Positions 22,001-30,689 of a DNA stretch of 64,000 nucleotides are shown here, in pieces. Under the pieces are notes generated by a model. The model did no database searches, had not been told where the DNA came from, and was given only the letters and a program-made list of their open reading frames with translations. How positions within the stretch are numbered: position 1 is the stretch's first letter; every line of letters begins with the position of its first letter. Origin of the DNA: Rhynchopus euleeides (lineage: Eukaryota > Euglenozoa > Diplonemea > Diplonemida > Diplonemidae); assembly GCA_963210315.1 (NCBI GenBank), contig OY723262.1, positions 558,001 through 622,000 on the forward strand, given 5' to 3'. Both the position numbers and the translations under genes were made by a program.

Positions 22001-25000
22001 ACTTTGCTGAATGAGGGATGCACGGAGCGTTGCGACGTCAGCACGAGACTGCAACTTCACCTGGCGGACTATTCGGAAGGTCCAGTCTGACTTCAGGATA
22101 CGACGACTGGCTAGATAACATCTCTGTCCTGTGGGATCGCTTGACACACCGACGTGTACACGCAGTCCATTCCCATCCAGCACTTCGCACACCGCATGCG
22201 TGTTCCCCTCTCGCCGAAGGATAGTCGTCAGTGATACAGGTGTTCTGTTGAGCAGCTTGCAGCCATCTGCGATACTTTGCTGAATGAGAGATGCACGGAG
22301 CGTTGCAACGTCAGCACGAGACTGCAACTTCACATGGCGGACTATTCGGAAGGTACGGTCTGACTTCAGGATACCGCGACGGGCCAGACAACAACTCTGT
22401 GCTGCGGGATCGCTTGTCACACCGGCGTATACACGCAGCCCATCCCCATCCAGCAGTTCGCACACCGCATGCGTGTTCCCCTCTCGCCGAAGGATAGTCG
22501 TCAGCGATACAGGTGTTCTGTGGAGCAGCTTGCAGCCATCTGCGATACTTTGCTGAATGAGGGATGCACGGAGCGTTGCGACGTCAGCGCGAGACTGCAA
22601 CTTCACATGGCGGACTATTCGGAAGGTCCTGTCTGACTTCAGGATACGACGACTGGCTAGATAACATCTCTGTCCTGTGGGATGGCTTGTCACACCGACG
22701 TATACACGCAGCCCATTCTCATCCAGCACTTCGTACACCGCATGCGTGTTCCCCTCTCGCCGAAGGATAGTCGTCAGTGATACAGGTGTTCTGTGGAGCA
22801 GCTTGCAGCCATCTGCGATACTTTGCTGAATGAGGGATGCACGGAGCGTTGCGACGTCAGCACGAGACTGCAACTTCACCTCGCGGACTATTCGGAAGGT
22901 CCAGTCTGACTTCAGGATACCACGACTGGCTAGATAACATCTCTGTCCTGTGGGATCGCTTGACACACCGACGTGTACACGCAGTCCATTCCCATCCAGC
23001 ACTTCGCACACCGCATGCGTGTTCCCCTCTCGCCGAAGGATAGTCGTCAGTGATACAGGTGTTCTGTTGAGCAGCTTGCAGCCATCTGCGATACTTTGCT
23101 GAATGAGAGATGCACGGAGCGTTGCAACGTCAGCACGAGACTGCAACTTCACATGGCGGACTATTCGGAAGGTACGGTCTGACTTCAGGATACCACGACT
23201 GGCTAGATGACGTCTCTGTGCTGTGAGATCGCGTATCACACCGACGTGTACACGCAGCCCATTCCCATCCAGGACTTCGCACACCGCATGCGTGTTCCCC
23301 TCTCGCCGAAGGATAGTCGTCAGCGATACAGGTGTTCTGTGGAGCAGCTTGCAGCCATCTGCGATACTTTGCTGAATGAGGGATGCGCGGAGCGTTGCGA
23401 CGTCAGCACGAGACTGCAACTTCACATGGCGGACTATTCGGAAGGTACGGTCTGACTTCAGGATACGACGACTGGCTAGATAACATCTCTGTCCTGTGGG
23501 ATTGCTTGTCACACCGACGTATACACGCAGCCCATTCCCATCCAGCACTTCGCACACCGCATGCGTGTTCCCCTCTCGCCGAAGGATAGTCGTCAGTGCT
23601 GCAGGTACTCTGTTGAGCAGCTTGCAGCCATCTGCGATACTTTGCTGAATGAGGGATGCACGGAGCGTTGCGACTTCAGCACGAGACTGCAACTTCACCT
23701 GGCGGACTATTCGGAAGGTCCAGTCTGACTTCAGGATTCCACGACTGGCTAGATAACATCTCTGTGATGTGGGATCGCTTGTCGCACCGACATATACACG
23801 CAGCCCATTCTCATCCAGCACTTCGCACACCGCATGCGTGTTCCCCTCTCGCCGAAGGATAGTCGTCAGTGATGCAGGTGTTCTGTTGAGCAGCTTGCAG
23901 CCATCTGCGATACTTTGCTGAATGAGAGATGCACGCAGCGTTGCGATGTCAGCACGAGACTGCAACTTCACATGGCGGACTATTCGGAAGGTACGGTATG
24001 ACGTCAGGATACCGCGACGGCCAAGACGCTGTCTCTGTGCTGCGGGATCGCTTGTTACACCGACGTTTACACGCAGCCCGTTCCCATCCAGCACTTCGCA
24101 CACCGCATGTGTGTTCCCCTCTCGCCGAAGGATAGTCGTCAGTGATACAGGTGTTCTGTGGAGCAGCTTGCAGCCATCTGCGATACTTTGCTGAATGAGA
24201 GATGCACGGAGCGTTGCGACGTCAGCGCGAGACTGCAAGTTCACCTGGCGGACTATTCGGAAGGTACGGTCTGGCTTCAGGATACCACGACTGGCTAGAT
24301 AACATCTCTGTCCTGTGGGATTGCTTGTCACACCGACATATACACGCAGCCCATTCCCATCCAGCACTTCGCACACCGCATGCGTGTTCCCCTCTCGCCG
24401 AAGGATAGTCGTCAGTGATACAGGTGTTCTGTGGAGCAGCTTGCAGCCATCTGCGATACTTTGCTGAATGAGGGATGCACGGAGCGTTGCAACGTCAGCA
24501 CGAGACTGCAACTTCACATGGCGGACTATTCGGAAGGTACGGTCTGACTTCAGGATACCACGACTGGCTAGATGACGTCTCTGTGCTGTGAGATCGCGTA
24601 TCACACCGACGTGTACACGCAGCCCATTCCCATCCAGGACTTCGTACACCGCATGCGTGTTCCCCTCTCGCCGAAGGATAGTCGTCAGCGATACAGGTGT
24701 TCTGTGGAGCAGCTTGCAGCCATCTGCGATACTTTGCTGAATGAGGGATGCGCGGAGCGTTGCGACGTCAGCACGAGACTGCAACTTCACATGGCGGACT
24801 ATTCGGAAGGTACGGTCTGACTTCAGGATACGACGACTGGCTAGATAACATCTCTGTCCTGTGGGATTGCTTGTCACACCGACGTATACACGCAGCCCAT
24901 TCCCATCCAGCACTTCGCACACCGCATGCGTGTTCCCCTCTCGCCGAAGGATAGTCGTCAGTGCTGCAGGTACTCTGTTGAGCAGCTTGCAGCCATCTGC

Positions 25001-27364
25001 GATACTTTGCTGAATGAGGGATGCACGGAGCGTTGCGACTTCAGCACGAGACTGCAACTTCACCTGGCGGACTATTCGGAAGGTCCAGTCTGACTTCAGG
25101 ATTCCACGACTGGCTAGATAACATCTCTGTGATGTGGGATCGCTTGTCGCACCGACATATACACGCAGCCCATTCTCATCCAGCACTTCGCACACCGCAT
25201 GCGTGTTCCCCTCTCGCCGAAGGATAGTCGTCAGTGATGCAGGTGTTCTGTTGAGCAGCTTGCAGCCATCTGCGATACTTTGCTGAATGAGAGATGCACG
25301 CAGCGTTGCGATGTCAGCACGAGACTGCAACTTCACATGGCGGACTATTCGGAAGGTACGGTATGACGTCAGGATACCGCGACGGCCAAGACGCTGTCTC
25401 TGTGCTGCGGGATCGCTTGTTACACCGACGTTTACACGCAGCCCGTTCCCATCCAGCACTTCGCACACCGCATGTGTGTTCCCCTCTCGCCGAAGGATAG
25501 TCGTCAGTGATACAGGTGTTCTGTGGAGCAGCTTGCAGCCATCTGCGATACTTTGCTGAATGAGAGATGCACGGAGCGTTGCGACGTCAGCGCGAGACTG
25601 CAAGTTCACCTGGCGGACTATTCGGAAGGTACGGTCTGGCTTCAGGATACCACGACTGGCTAGATAACATCTCTGTCCTGTGGGATTGCTTGTCACACCG
25701 ACATATACACGCAGCCCATTCCCATCCAGCACTTCGCACACCGCATGCGTGTTCCCCTCTCGCCGAAGGATAGTCGTCAGTGATACAGGTGTTCTGTGGA
25801 GCAGCTTGCAGCCATCTGCGATACTTTGCTGAATGAGGGATGCACGGAGCGTTGCGACGTCAGCACGAGACTGCAACTTCACCTGGCGGACTATTCGGAA
25901 GGTACGGTCTGGCTTCAGGATACCACGATACACAAGACGCTGTCTCTGTGCTGTGGGATCGCTTGTTACACAAACGAACACACGCAGCTCATTCTCGTCT
26001 AGCACTTCGTACACCGCATGCGTGTTCCCCTCTCGCCGAAGGATAGTCGTCAGTGATACGGAGGCTCTGTTGAAGAGAGTGCAGCCATCTGCGATACTTT
26101 GCCGAATGAGGGATGCGCGGAGCGTTGCGACGTCAGCACGAGACTGCAACTTCACATGGCGGACTATTCGGAAGGTACGGTCTGGCTTCAGGATACCACG
26201 ACGGACAAGACGCTGTCTCTGTGCTGTGGGATCGCTTGTTACACAAACGAACACACGCAGCCCATTCCCATCCAGCACTTCGCACACCGCATGCGTGTTC
26301 CCCTCTCGCCGAAGGATAGTCGTCAGTGATACAGGTGTTCTGTTGAGCAGCTTGCAGCCATCTGCGATACTTTGCTGAATGAGAGATGCACGGAGCGTTG
26401 CAACGTCAGCACGAGACTGCAAGTTCACCTGGCGGACTATTCGGAAGGTACGGTCTGACTTCAGGATACCACGACTGGCTAGATAACATCTCTGTGCTGT
26501 GGGATGGCTTGTCACACCGACATATACACGCAGTCCATTCCCATCCAGCACTTCGCACACCACATGCGTGTTCCCCTCTCGCCGAAGGATAGTCGTCAGC
26601 GATACAGGTGTTCTGTTGAGCAGCTTGCAGCCATCTGCGATACTTTCGCGAATGAGGGATGCACGGAGCGTTGCGACGTCAGCACGAGACTGCAGCTTCA
26701 CATGGCGGACTACTCGGAAGGTCCGGTCTGTATTGACGATGTCACAACTTCCCAGACACCATGCCTGACCCGCGGGATGGCTTGTCACACCGACAAACAC
26801 ACGCAGTCCATTCTCATCCACCACTTCGTACACCGCATGTGTGTAACCCGCTCGCCGTAGAACAGTCGTTGGTGATGCAAGCGTTCTATTGAGCAGCTTG
26901 CAGCCATCTGCGATACTTGCCTGAATGAGGGATGCACGGAGCGTTGCGACGTCAGCACGAGACTGCAGCTTCACCTGGCGGAGTACTCGGAATGTCCAGT
27001 CTGACTTCAGGATTCCACGACTGGCGAGATAACGTCTCTGTCGTGTGGGATGGCTTGCCACACCGACGAACACACGCAGCCCATTCTCATCCACCACTTC
27101 GTACACCGCATGTGTACGATCCCCCAGTCTACGAGCAACAACTATCCTGCTGCACCCTGTGTGGAGACTTTGGCCGGTGTCCTCTTGAACCAGGGTGGTC
27201 GGCACATCACGTGCTGTCCGCCAACGGGATTGGTTCCTTCGAGACCCCAGACCCGCACACCAGCCGCCTCGCCACGGCGGCAATGCACCCCCTGTCCCAC
27301 ACCACCCCTGCGGCACTCGCAGCTGTCTAGTCGACGCCGCCACAAGCTTCCGCATGCACCACAT
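19097..27364 (-). CDS. Giant modular GIY-YIG repeat protein, copy 1 (about 28 modules plus nuclease)
   Basis: About 2,755 residues, intronless. The frame is open to 27463. I start at 27364 (MWCMRKLVAAS) because the two sister copies begin at exactly this Met. Residues 1-~83 are Arg-rich and acid-poor, like a mitochondrial presequence. From residue 84, 23 near-identical 91-residue modules follow. Each reads THAVYEVVDENGLRVFVGVT, a variable stretch, RGILK, TFRIVRHVKLQ, TLRASLIQESIADGCKLLNR. This fits a GIY-YIG fold: AVYEV as the GIY strand, FVGV or YVGV as the YIG strand, and a terminal Asn. Five more divergent modules come next. The last ~120 residues form a canonical domain with VLYALID, VLYVGQT, SLRRAL (Arg), RERHLI (Glu) and PLNM (Asn). 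Role unknown. An array-guided nuclease is an inference. Confidence 0.85.
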   Translation of the reverse strand: MWCMRKLVAASTRQLRVPQGWCGTGGALPPWRGGWCAGLGSRRNQSRWRTARDVPTTLVQEDTGQSLHTGCSRIVVARRLGDRTHAVYEVVDENGLRVFVGVASHPTRQRRYLASRGILKSDWTFRVLRQVKLQSRADVATLRASLIQASIADGCKLLNRTLASPTTVLRRAGYTHAVYEVVDENGLRVFVGVTSHPAGQAWCLGSCDIVNTDRTFRVVRHVKLQSRADVATLRASLIRESIADGCKLLNRTPVSLTTILRREGNTHVVCEVLDGNGLRVYVGVTSHPTAQRCYLASRGILKSDRTFRIVRQVNLQSRADVATLRASLIQQSIADGCKLLNRTPVSLTTILRREGNTHAVCEVLDGNGLRVFVCVTSDPTAQRQRLVRRGILKPDRTFRIVRHVKLQSRADVATLRASLIRQSIADGCTLFNRASVSLTTILRREGNTHAVYEVLDENELRVFVCVTSDPTAQRQRLVYRGILKPDRTFRIVRQVKLQSRADVATLRASLIQQSIADGCKLLHRTPVSLTTILRREGNTHAVCEVLDGNGLRVYVGVTSNPTGQRCYLASRGILKPDRTFRIVRQVNLQSRADVATLRASLIQQSIADGCKLLHRTPVSLTTILRREGNTHAVCEVLDGNGLRVNVGVTSDPAAQRQRLGRRGILTSYRTFRIVRHVKLQSRADIATLRASLIQQSIADGCKLLNRTPASLTTILRREGNTHAVCEVLDENGLRVYVGATSDPTSQRCYLASRGILKSDWTFRIVRQVKLQSRAEVATLRASLIQQSIADGCKLLNRVPAALTTILRREGNTHAVCEVLDGNGLRVYVGVTSNPTGQRCYLASRRILKSDRTFRIVRHVKLQSRADVATLRASLIQQSIADGCKLLHRTPVSLTTILRREGNTHAVYEVLDGNGLRVHVGVIRDLTAQRRHLASRGILKSDRTFRIVRHVKLQSRADVATLRASLIQQSIADGCKLLHRTPVSLTTILRREGNTHAVCEVLDGNGLRVYVGVTSNPTGQRCYLASRGILKPDRTFRIVRQVNLQSRADVATLRASLIQQSIADGCKLLHRTPVSLTTILRREGNTHAVCEVLDGNGLRVNVGVTSDPAAQRQRLGRRGILTSYRTFRIVRHVKLQSRADIATLRASLIQQSIADGCKLLNRTPASLTTILRREGNTHAVCEVLDENGLRVYVGATSDPTSQRCYLASRGILKSDWTFRIVRQVKLQSRAEVATLRASLIQQSIADGCKLLNRVPAALTTILRREGNTHAVCEVLDGNGLRVYVGVTSNPTGQRCYLASRRILKSDRTFRIVRHVKLQSRADVATLRASLIQQSIADGCKLLHRTPVSLTTILRREGNTHAVCEVLDGNGLRVHVGVIRDLTAQRRHLASRGILKSDRTFRIVRHVKLQSRADVATLRASLIQQSIADGCKLLNRTPVSLTTILRREGNTHAVCEVLDGNGLRVHVGVSSDPTGQRCYLASRGILKSDWTFRIVREVKLQSRADVATLRASLIQQSIADGCKLLHRTPVSLTTILRREGNTHAVYEVLDENGLRVYVGVTSHPTGQRCYLASRRILKSDRTFRIVRHVKLQSRADVATLRASLIQQSIADGCKLLHRTPVSLTTILRREGNTHAVCELLDGDGLRVYAGVTSDPAAQSCCLARRGILKSDRTFRIVRHVKLQSRADVATLRASLIQQSIADGCKLLNRTPVSLTTILRREGNTHAVCEVLDGNGLRVHVGVSSDPTGQRCYLASRRILKSDWTFRIVRQVKLQSRADVATLRASLIQQSIADGCKLLHRTPVSLTTILRREGNTHAVYEVLEENGLRVYVGVTSHPTGQRCYLASRRILKSDRTFRIVRHVKLQSRADVATLRASLIQQSIADGCKLLHRTPVSLTTILRREGNTHAVYEVLDENGLRVYVGVTSHPTGQRCYLASRRILKSDRTFRIVRHVKLQSRADVATLRASLIQQSIADGCKLLHRTPVSLTTILRREGNTHAVYEVLDENGLRVYVGVTSHPTGQRCYLASRRILKSDRTFRIVRHVKLQSRADVATLRASLIQQSIADGCKLLHRTPVSLTTILRREGNTHAVCELLDGDGLRVYAGVTSDPAAQSCCLARRGILKSDRTFRIVRHVKLQSRADVATLRASLIQQSIAAGCTLLNRHRIRATPAPFVRRAESREPGVSHAVCEVLDENGLRVYVGVARSPNAQQRCLVHRGILKPGHTFRVLRHVYFLSCVEVATLRNSLVQESVIDRCKLALLTSKALPCTEYAVEENDGRTLFLGVTPSATPPVVFLQTHGPLRPSRQLRVVSDLSLHTRARVWRRLAGLPAEAVPASPGTLLNPLHEAALWHLHSAGHTHLVYEVLDKAGLAVHACAGRVVPSSTLRCRGILLPGCSVRIVRGVTVATEDQLQQLRLQLTVARLAGRVPAPSPHSHTAYEVLRPDGTVCFVGITQLLKCTAYDLRQRGVLCPGGTLRRLGPVYPRNREELTTLRKALIATRAAQGCTLLNKRCSRHIEACRTPHTHLVYALRDTDGTVLQTGLTRSLKALRLRLRRSGALREAEGVRLCVEREVTIPPHLSACGAEAAARSTLATCREFRLEEWLQRNAELNIQFATRHADTLQQHTTGRQPRLHDTGVLYALIDSTCGVLYVGQTAGTSLRRALSHYTDTVHNTRKGKRLTRINSAVLAHGQPLHVVPLEKVPGSSTMSREAFRRAAMVRERHLIAAFAAPLNMRMASAGALPTPIQAHGCAAPV
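20837..27115 (-). repeat. 23 tandem 273-bp coding repeats
   Basis: The DNA period is 273 bp (91 codons) with no frame slip. Homogenisation is strong. Modules 6-10 (about 24386-25750) and 11-15 (about 23021-24385) are a 1,365-bp, five-module duplication differing by only a few bases. Modules 20-22 (about 21110-21928) are almost identical. Modules 18 and 23 are near-identical, 1,365 bp apart. Sequence differences cluster at the YIG-like strand and the residues just after it. Confidence 0.92.
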
Positions 27365-27984
27365 CCTGCCACCCAGTATCGTCAGCTGCAGTTCATTGGG
27401 GAGACACAAACAGCTCTCCCGTGGAACATCTTGTCTGCTTGGTGGTGGCAATTGTGTGTTCACAAGCTGACAAATAATGAGCTGGGCGCCGTGACTATCA
27501 AGCTTGTTTGGGGAAAACAGGGCAAAGCCGCCTCTGACGTATCACACAACTCCGCAGCTCAAAGGGGTGGGTCTGGGTGGATGGCACGGCGGGCAGCACC
27601 TCAACCCCTCACTACGCTGGAACACCCCCTCCCGGCACGGTTAGAAGACAAACAGAACCTCAGCACACAGGTTAGATAAGCGATTTGGCGGTAGGAAAAA
27701 AACAAACACGGCAGCCCACGGCTTTGAGAGTTGTGAGGGGGCACCCTGCTGGAAAGCACGGGCCTCCCCCTCCCCTCATCTACACACATGCAGCCCGCAC
27801 CCACCACCTGGGGGCGATAGAAGATGCCGGTGGCACTTTGCCACGCTGCTTTTGTAACCCCACCCCACCTCCCCATCCACGTGGCACGCAGAGGCAGTGC
27901 AGAACCGCACACCCTCCCGCGCCCTCCACCACCCACGCCTGCTATGGCGATACGCCACAGGGGAACATCCCTGTCTCTCTTTCT
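27365..27984. other. Spacer between repeat gene copy 1 and the TBC fragment
   Basis: This is the upstream flank of repeat gene copy 1. Its right part (about 27580-27984) matches the corresponding spacers at 49940-50365 and 57740-58170. It lacks the dispersed hairpin repeat that the other two spacers carry. No gene seen. Confidence 0.6.
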
Positions 27985-28092
27985 GGGGGTCGTCGCTGGT
28001 CGTTATTCTTCGTCAATATTTGTCAGTTTTCAGCCAATTCAACAGGAAATGCATCAAAACGCACTGACGATCACCCCGTAGCGAAGACCCCC
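27985..28092. mobile_element. 108-bp MITE of the GGGGGYCTTCGCTC family, TSD TCT
   Basis: The left end is GGGGGTCGTCGCT and the right end AGCGAAGACCCCC, inverted repeats with one mismatch. TCT flanks both sides (27982-27984, 28093-28095). The interior carries GTCAA/GTCAG iterons. Sister copies at 50365-50380 and 58160-58180 show the uninterrupted CT-rich site, so it inserted into this unit only. Confidence 0.8.
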
Positions 28093-28109
28093 TCTTCTCT
28101 CACTATCCA

Positions 28110-28659
28110 TCACGCATGGACAAAGAACTGCAAAAGGGGAATCACCTGCAGCTTGGAGAAGTCAGAGAAGAGTGTGCGGACATCACTGGCCGTCTCACAC
28201 GTCATGATGGCCCGGCCCCTCCACAGGAAGATGGCGGCAGCCAGGATGGGCAGCAGCAGCAGGTTGTCAAACGCGAGGATGCGGTCCCACAGGTGCAGCA
28301 GCTGGTCCACCTCGAGGTAGCCGGAGAAGGCGCTGAATATCCACGGAAACGCCAGGTCCAGCGGGCGCAGCCCCGTCGACACACAGTGGTACACCACATC
28401 AGGGTTGTAGGTCTGGACGAGCCGCTCGAAGAGCTTGCACAGAGAGAGGATCCCGTCAGGCTTGCTGTTCAGCGATATGAGGTTCACCCAATATCTGCAG
28501 TACATCGCGCGGAACGCGAAGTAAATCTCCGTCAGATCGGTATACAGATAGCACAGGGGGGCACACAGGGCGGAGAGGCACGGTAGACCCGCGCTTGTCA
28601 CCCCCGGTGATGGGTGCCATCGCCTTCTCTGCATACGGCTGGCAGTAGGGGTCGCGGAC
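28110..28659 (-). pseudogene. TBC1D19-like exon 3, frameshifted duplicate (unit 1)
   Basis: This corresponds to the last exon of the intact TBC gene at 58186-58776 but is 550 bp instead of 591. A 41-bp deletion at about 28587, between GCAC microhomologies, removes the segment around PPSGMIPHE and shifts the frame. The downstream part (FRAMYCRYWVNL to LLQFFVHA) is otherwise intact. The acceptor AG before GTCCGCGAC is preserved. Its upstream exon lies at 33654-33830, separated by the retrotransposon. Confidence 0.85.
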
Positions 28660-28748
28660 CTGGTGGGGGTGGTGAGGATGGGGGGTGCGGTGGGGAGACA
28701 CGATGCTGCCTTGCGTGGTGTGGTGTGGTGTGGTGTGGTGTGGTGGGA

Positions 28749-28954
28749 GTACGGAGGGGCGAAGGCAGGGAGCAAAACACCACTCGTTGGCCTGATGAAG
28801 GGTGGTGTTTGTTCCGTTCGCCCCCCTTCCAACCTTGCAAGAAAACTGTTGTTGCAAGTGGTAGAAAAACAAATACGCACAGGGAAGTCGTCTTCTCTAG
28901 TCCTCCCTTGACTCCCTAGTCGCACCGAAGGTGCTTAAACAAGTTTACTGAATG
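28749..28954. repeat. Retrotransposon terminal repeat, left (3') copy
   Basis: A 206-bp direct repeat of 33399-33604. It starts GTACGGAGGGGCGAAGG and ends TTTACTGAATG. The only difference I see is C versus A in CTAGTCMTCCC. It is separated from the RT stop by ~115 bp of element-specific sequence and the 26-bp partial copy. Confidence 0.9.
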
Positions 28955-29048
28955 GGAGTCTTCGGTCGGACATAAGACACAAAACATCAATATCAAAAAC
29001 GCGTCTCGTGGGAGATGGGGGTAACTCAGCCACCGCTTTTCCGTTGCA

Positions 29049-30689
29049 TTAGGCACCGTTCAGTGCAAAAGCTGACGTACGGAGGGGCGAAGGCAGCTGC
29101 GTGCCGCTCTGGTCGAGCGCATCAGTCACCTCGCGCAGCATGCTGTTCCCCCAACGCGTCCTGGCGTGCCCTTTTCCCAGCACCAGCCGGACGGCGTCGT
29201 TGTCGACGAACAGGATCACAGTCCTGTGGCCACGGTGGATGGCATCCGTGACCGCCCGTCGAGCTGCCCACAACTCCAGGTGGAACATCTCCGCAGACTC
29301 CTGCGGTGCCGCCCATTGGCCCCACCTCGCGCGTGACGCCCCGTCACCTGCCTCCGTGGACACGTAGCCCCACCCCGTCGTCGAAGCGTCCGACCATATC
29401 GCGACCGAGAAACGCCGCGGGGGCGGCACCGGCGGGGGCAGCCACTCCTCCGAACCGAGGAAACGCAGTATCATCCCCTGTGCCTCCTGTCGCGCCCCCT
29501 CGGGGTAGCCGCACTCCGTGTCCCACGTGGCGTCCCCGCTGGTCACCCTTCTCGCCCACGCCCGCATGAACTGCAGCGACCCGCAGAGGTAGCACAACCG
29601 CAGCCCGTGCACGTGTGCCACCCGGAATAGGAGGCCGAGCATACCCCACCACCGGTGCAGAGGGAGCGCCCGTGCGCCCAGACAGGCTTCGACCCGCGTC
29701 TGGGCCTCAGCTCGCCAGTCCTGTGGGATGCGGTAGCTCGCGTTCGGCACATCCCACTCCAGCCCGATGTAGCGCACCAGCCCCGCAGGGGTCTGCATGC
29801 TCTTCCGCTCGTTCACCTCCCCATTCGCACACGCCATCCTGTCCCGGATGTATGCAGCCCGGGCCCGCACCTCCACCTCACACGCACCCCACACCAGGAT
29901 GTCGTCGAGGTACACCGTCGCTCCGCGGTCGAGGAGACCCCCCAGGAACACCTCCGAGGTGGATTGTGCGATGAAGGGGGCATATGAGAAACCCATTGGG
30001 AGTCGGCGCCATCTGTACCACGTCTGCCCGCTTCGCACACAGAAAAAATTGGACACCTCGTCCCCCAGCGGGAACTGGTGGAAGTACCCCTTCAAGTCGA
30101 TGACCTGCGCCGCCACGGCCCCAGTCGCTGCGAGCGCTCCGGCGAGTTCCTGCGGTGTCGTGAGGCGAAACTTCGGTGGCGCTGGGAGGCGTGAGTTTAC
30201 GGGCCGACCGTCGACAATGATCCTCCGAACGCAGGGGTCGGTTTTCGGCACGTCGAAGACAGCCACCGCCCCCTTCTTGTCGTCCCGTCGCGCCGCCTTC
30301 TCCATCACCCCCGCCTTCAGCAACGCCGTCACAAAACTCGGGCGCAGATCGCTCTTCGGTCCCGGCACTGGGACACTCTCAGACAGAGATTCTGCAAACA
30401 CCCGACCCGATGTGCACCACAGCAGAAAGTGCGCCGATTTTCCCAGTTCCTCAGCCATACGCCGCACGGCCTCCAGGTCGAGCACGCCCGTGGGGAAGTC
30501 GTCAAGCCGCTGCTTGCGTCCCACCGCCCGGCCTGCCATGGCACAGGGGCCCCGCGTGCTGGTGTAGTCGTGCATTTCGCCTGGCTCGCTCAGGCAGTCA
30601 TCGTCCAGCTCGCCGTACCCACGGGCACATCCTCGCTCCACAAGGGCCTCCGCCTGCTCCGCCGCCGCTCGCGTCACCTCCCCCCTCAT
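29049..30689 (-). CDS. Retrotransposon reverse transcriptase / RNase H
   Basis: 546 residues. RT motifs: DLKGYFHQFPL near residue 198 (palm Asp), PMGFSYAPFIAQ, and YLDDILVWG near 260 (catalytic Asp pair). RNase H follows with IWSDASTTGWG near 432, the Glu in ELWAARRAV near 472, and FVDNDAV near 495, giving the D-E-D set. I start at the Met at 30689 because it overlaps the recombinase stop as ATGA, a layout suited to termination-reinitiation. The frame is also open upstream to 32492, but that part is antisense-free overlap with the recombinase and is compositionally odd. The gene copies element RNA into DNA. No protease domain is seen. Confidence 0.88.
   Translation of the reverse strand: MRGEVTRAAAEQAEALVERGCARGYGELDDDCLSEPGEMHDYTSTRGPCAMAGRAVGRKQRLDDFPTGVLDLEAVRRMAEELGKSAHFLLWCTSGRVFAESLSESVPVPGPKSDLRPSFVTALLKAGVMEKAARRDDKKGAVAVFDVPKTDPCVRRIIVDGRPVNSRLPAPPKFRLTTPQELAGALAATGAVAAQVIDLKGYFHQFPLGDEVSNFFCVRSGQTWYRWRRLPMGFSYAPFIAQSTSEVFLGGLLDRGATVYLDDILVWGACEVEVRARAAYIRDRMACANGEVNERKSMQTPAGLVRYIGLEWDVPNASYRIPQDWRAEAQTRVEACLGARALPLHRWWGMLGLLFRVAHVHGLRLCYLCGSLQFMRAWARRVTSGDATWDTECGYPEGARQEAQGMILRFLGSEEWLPPPVPPPRRFSVAIWSDASTTGWGYVSTEAGDGASRARWGQWAAPQESAEMFHLELWAARRAVTDAIHRGHRTVILFVDNDAVRLVLGKGHARTRWGNSMLREVTDALDQSGTQLPSPLRTSAFALNGA

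Noticed and set aside
20919-26860. Series of 68-90-codon plus-strand frames at 273-bp spacing
   Set aside because: These are antisense shadows of the minus-strand module array. Only the minus frame is continuous and domain-like.
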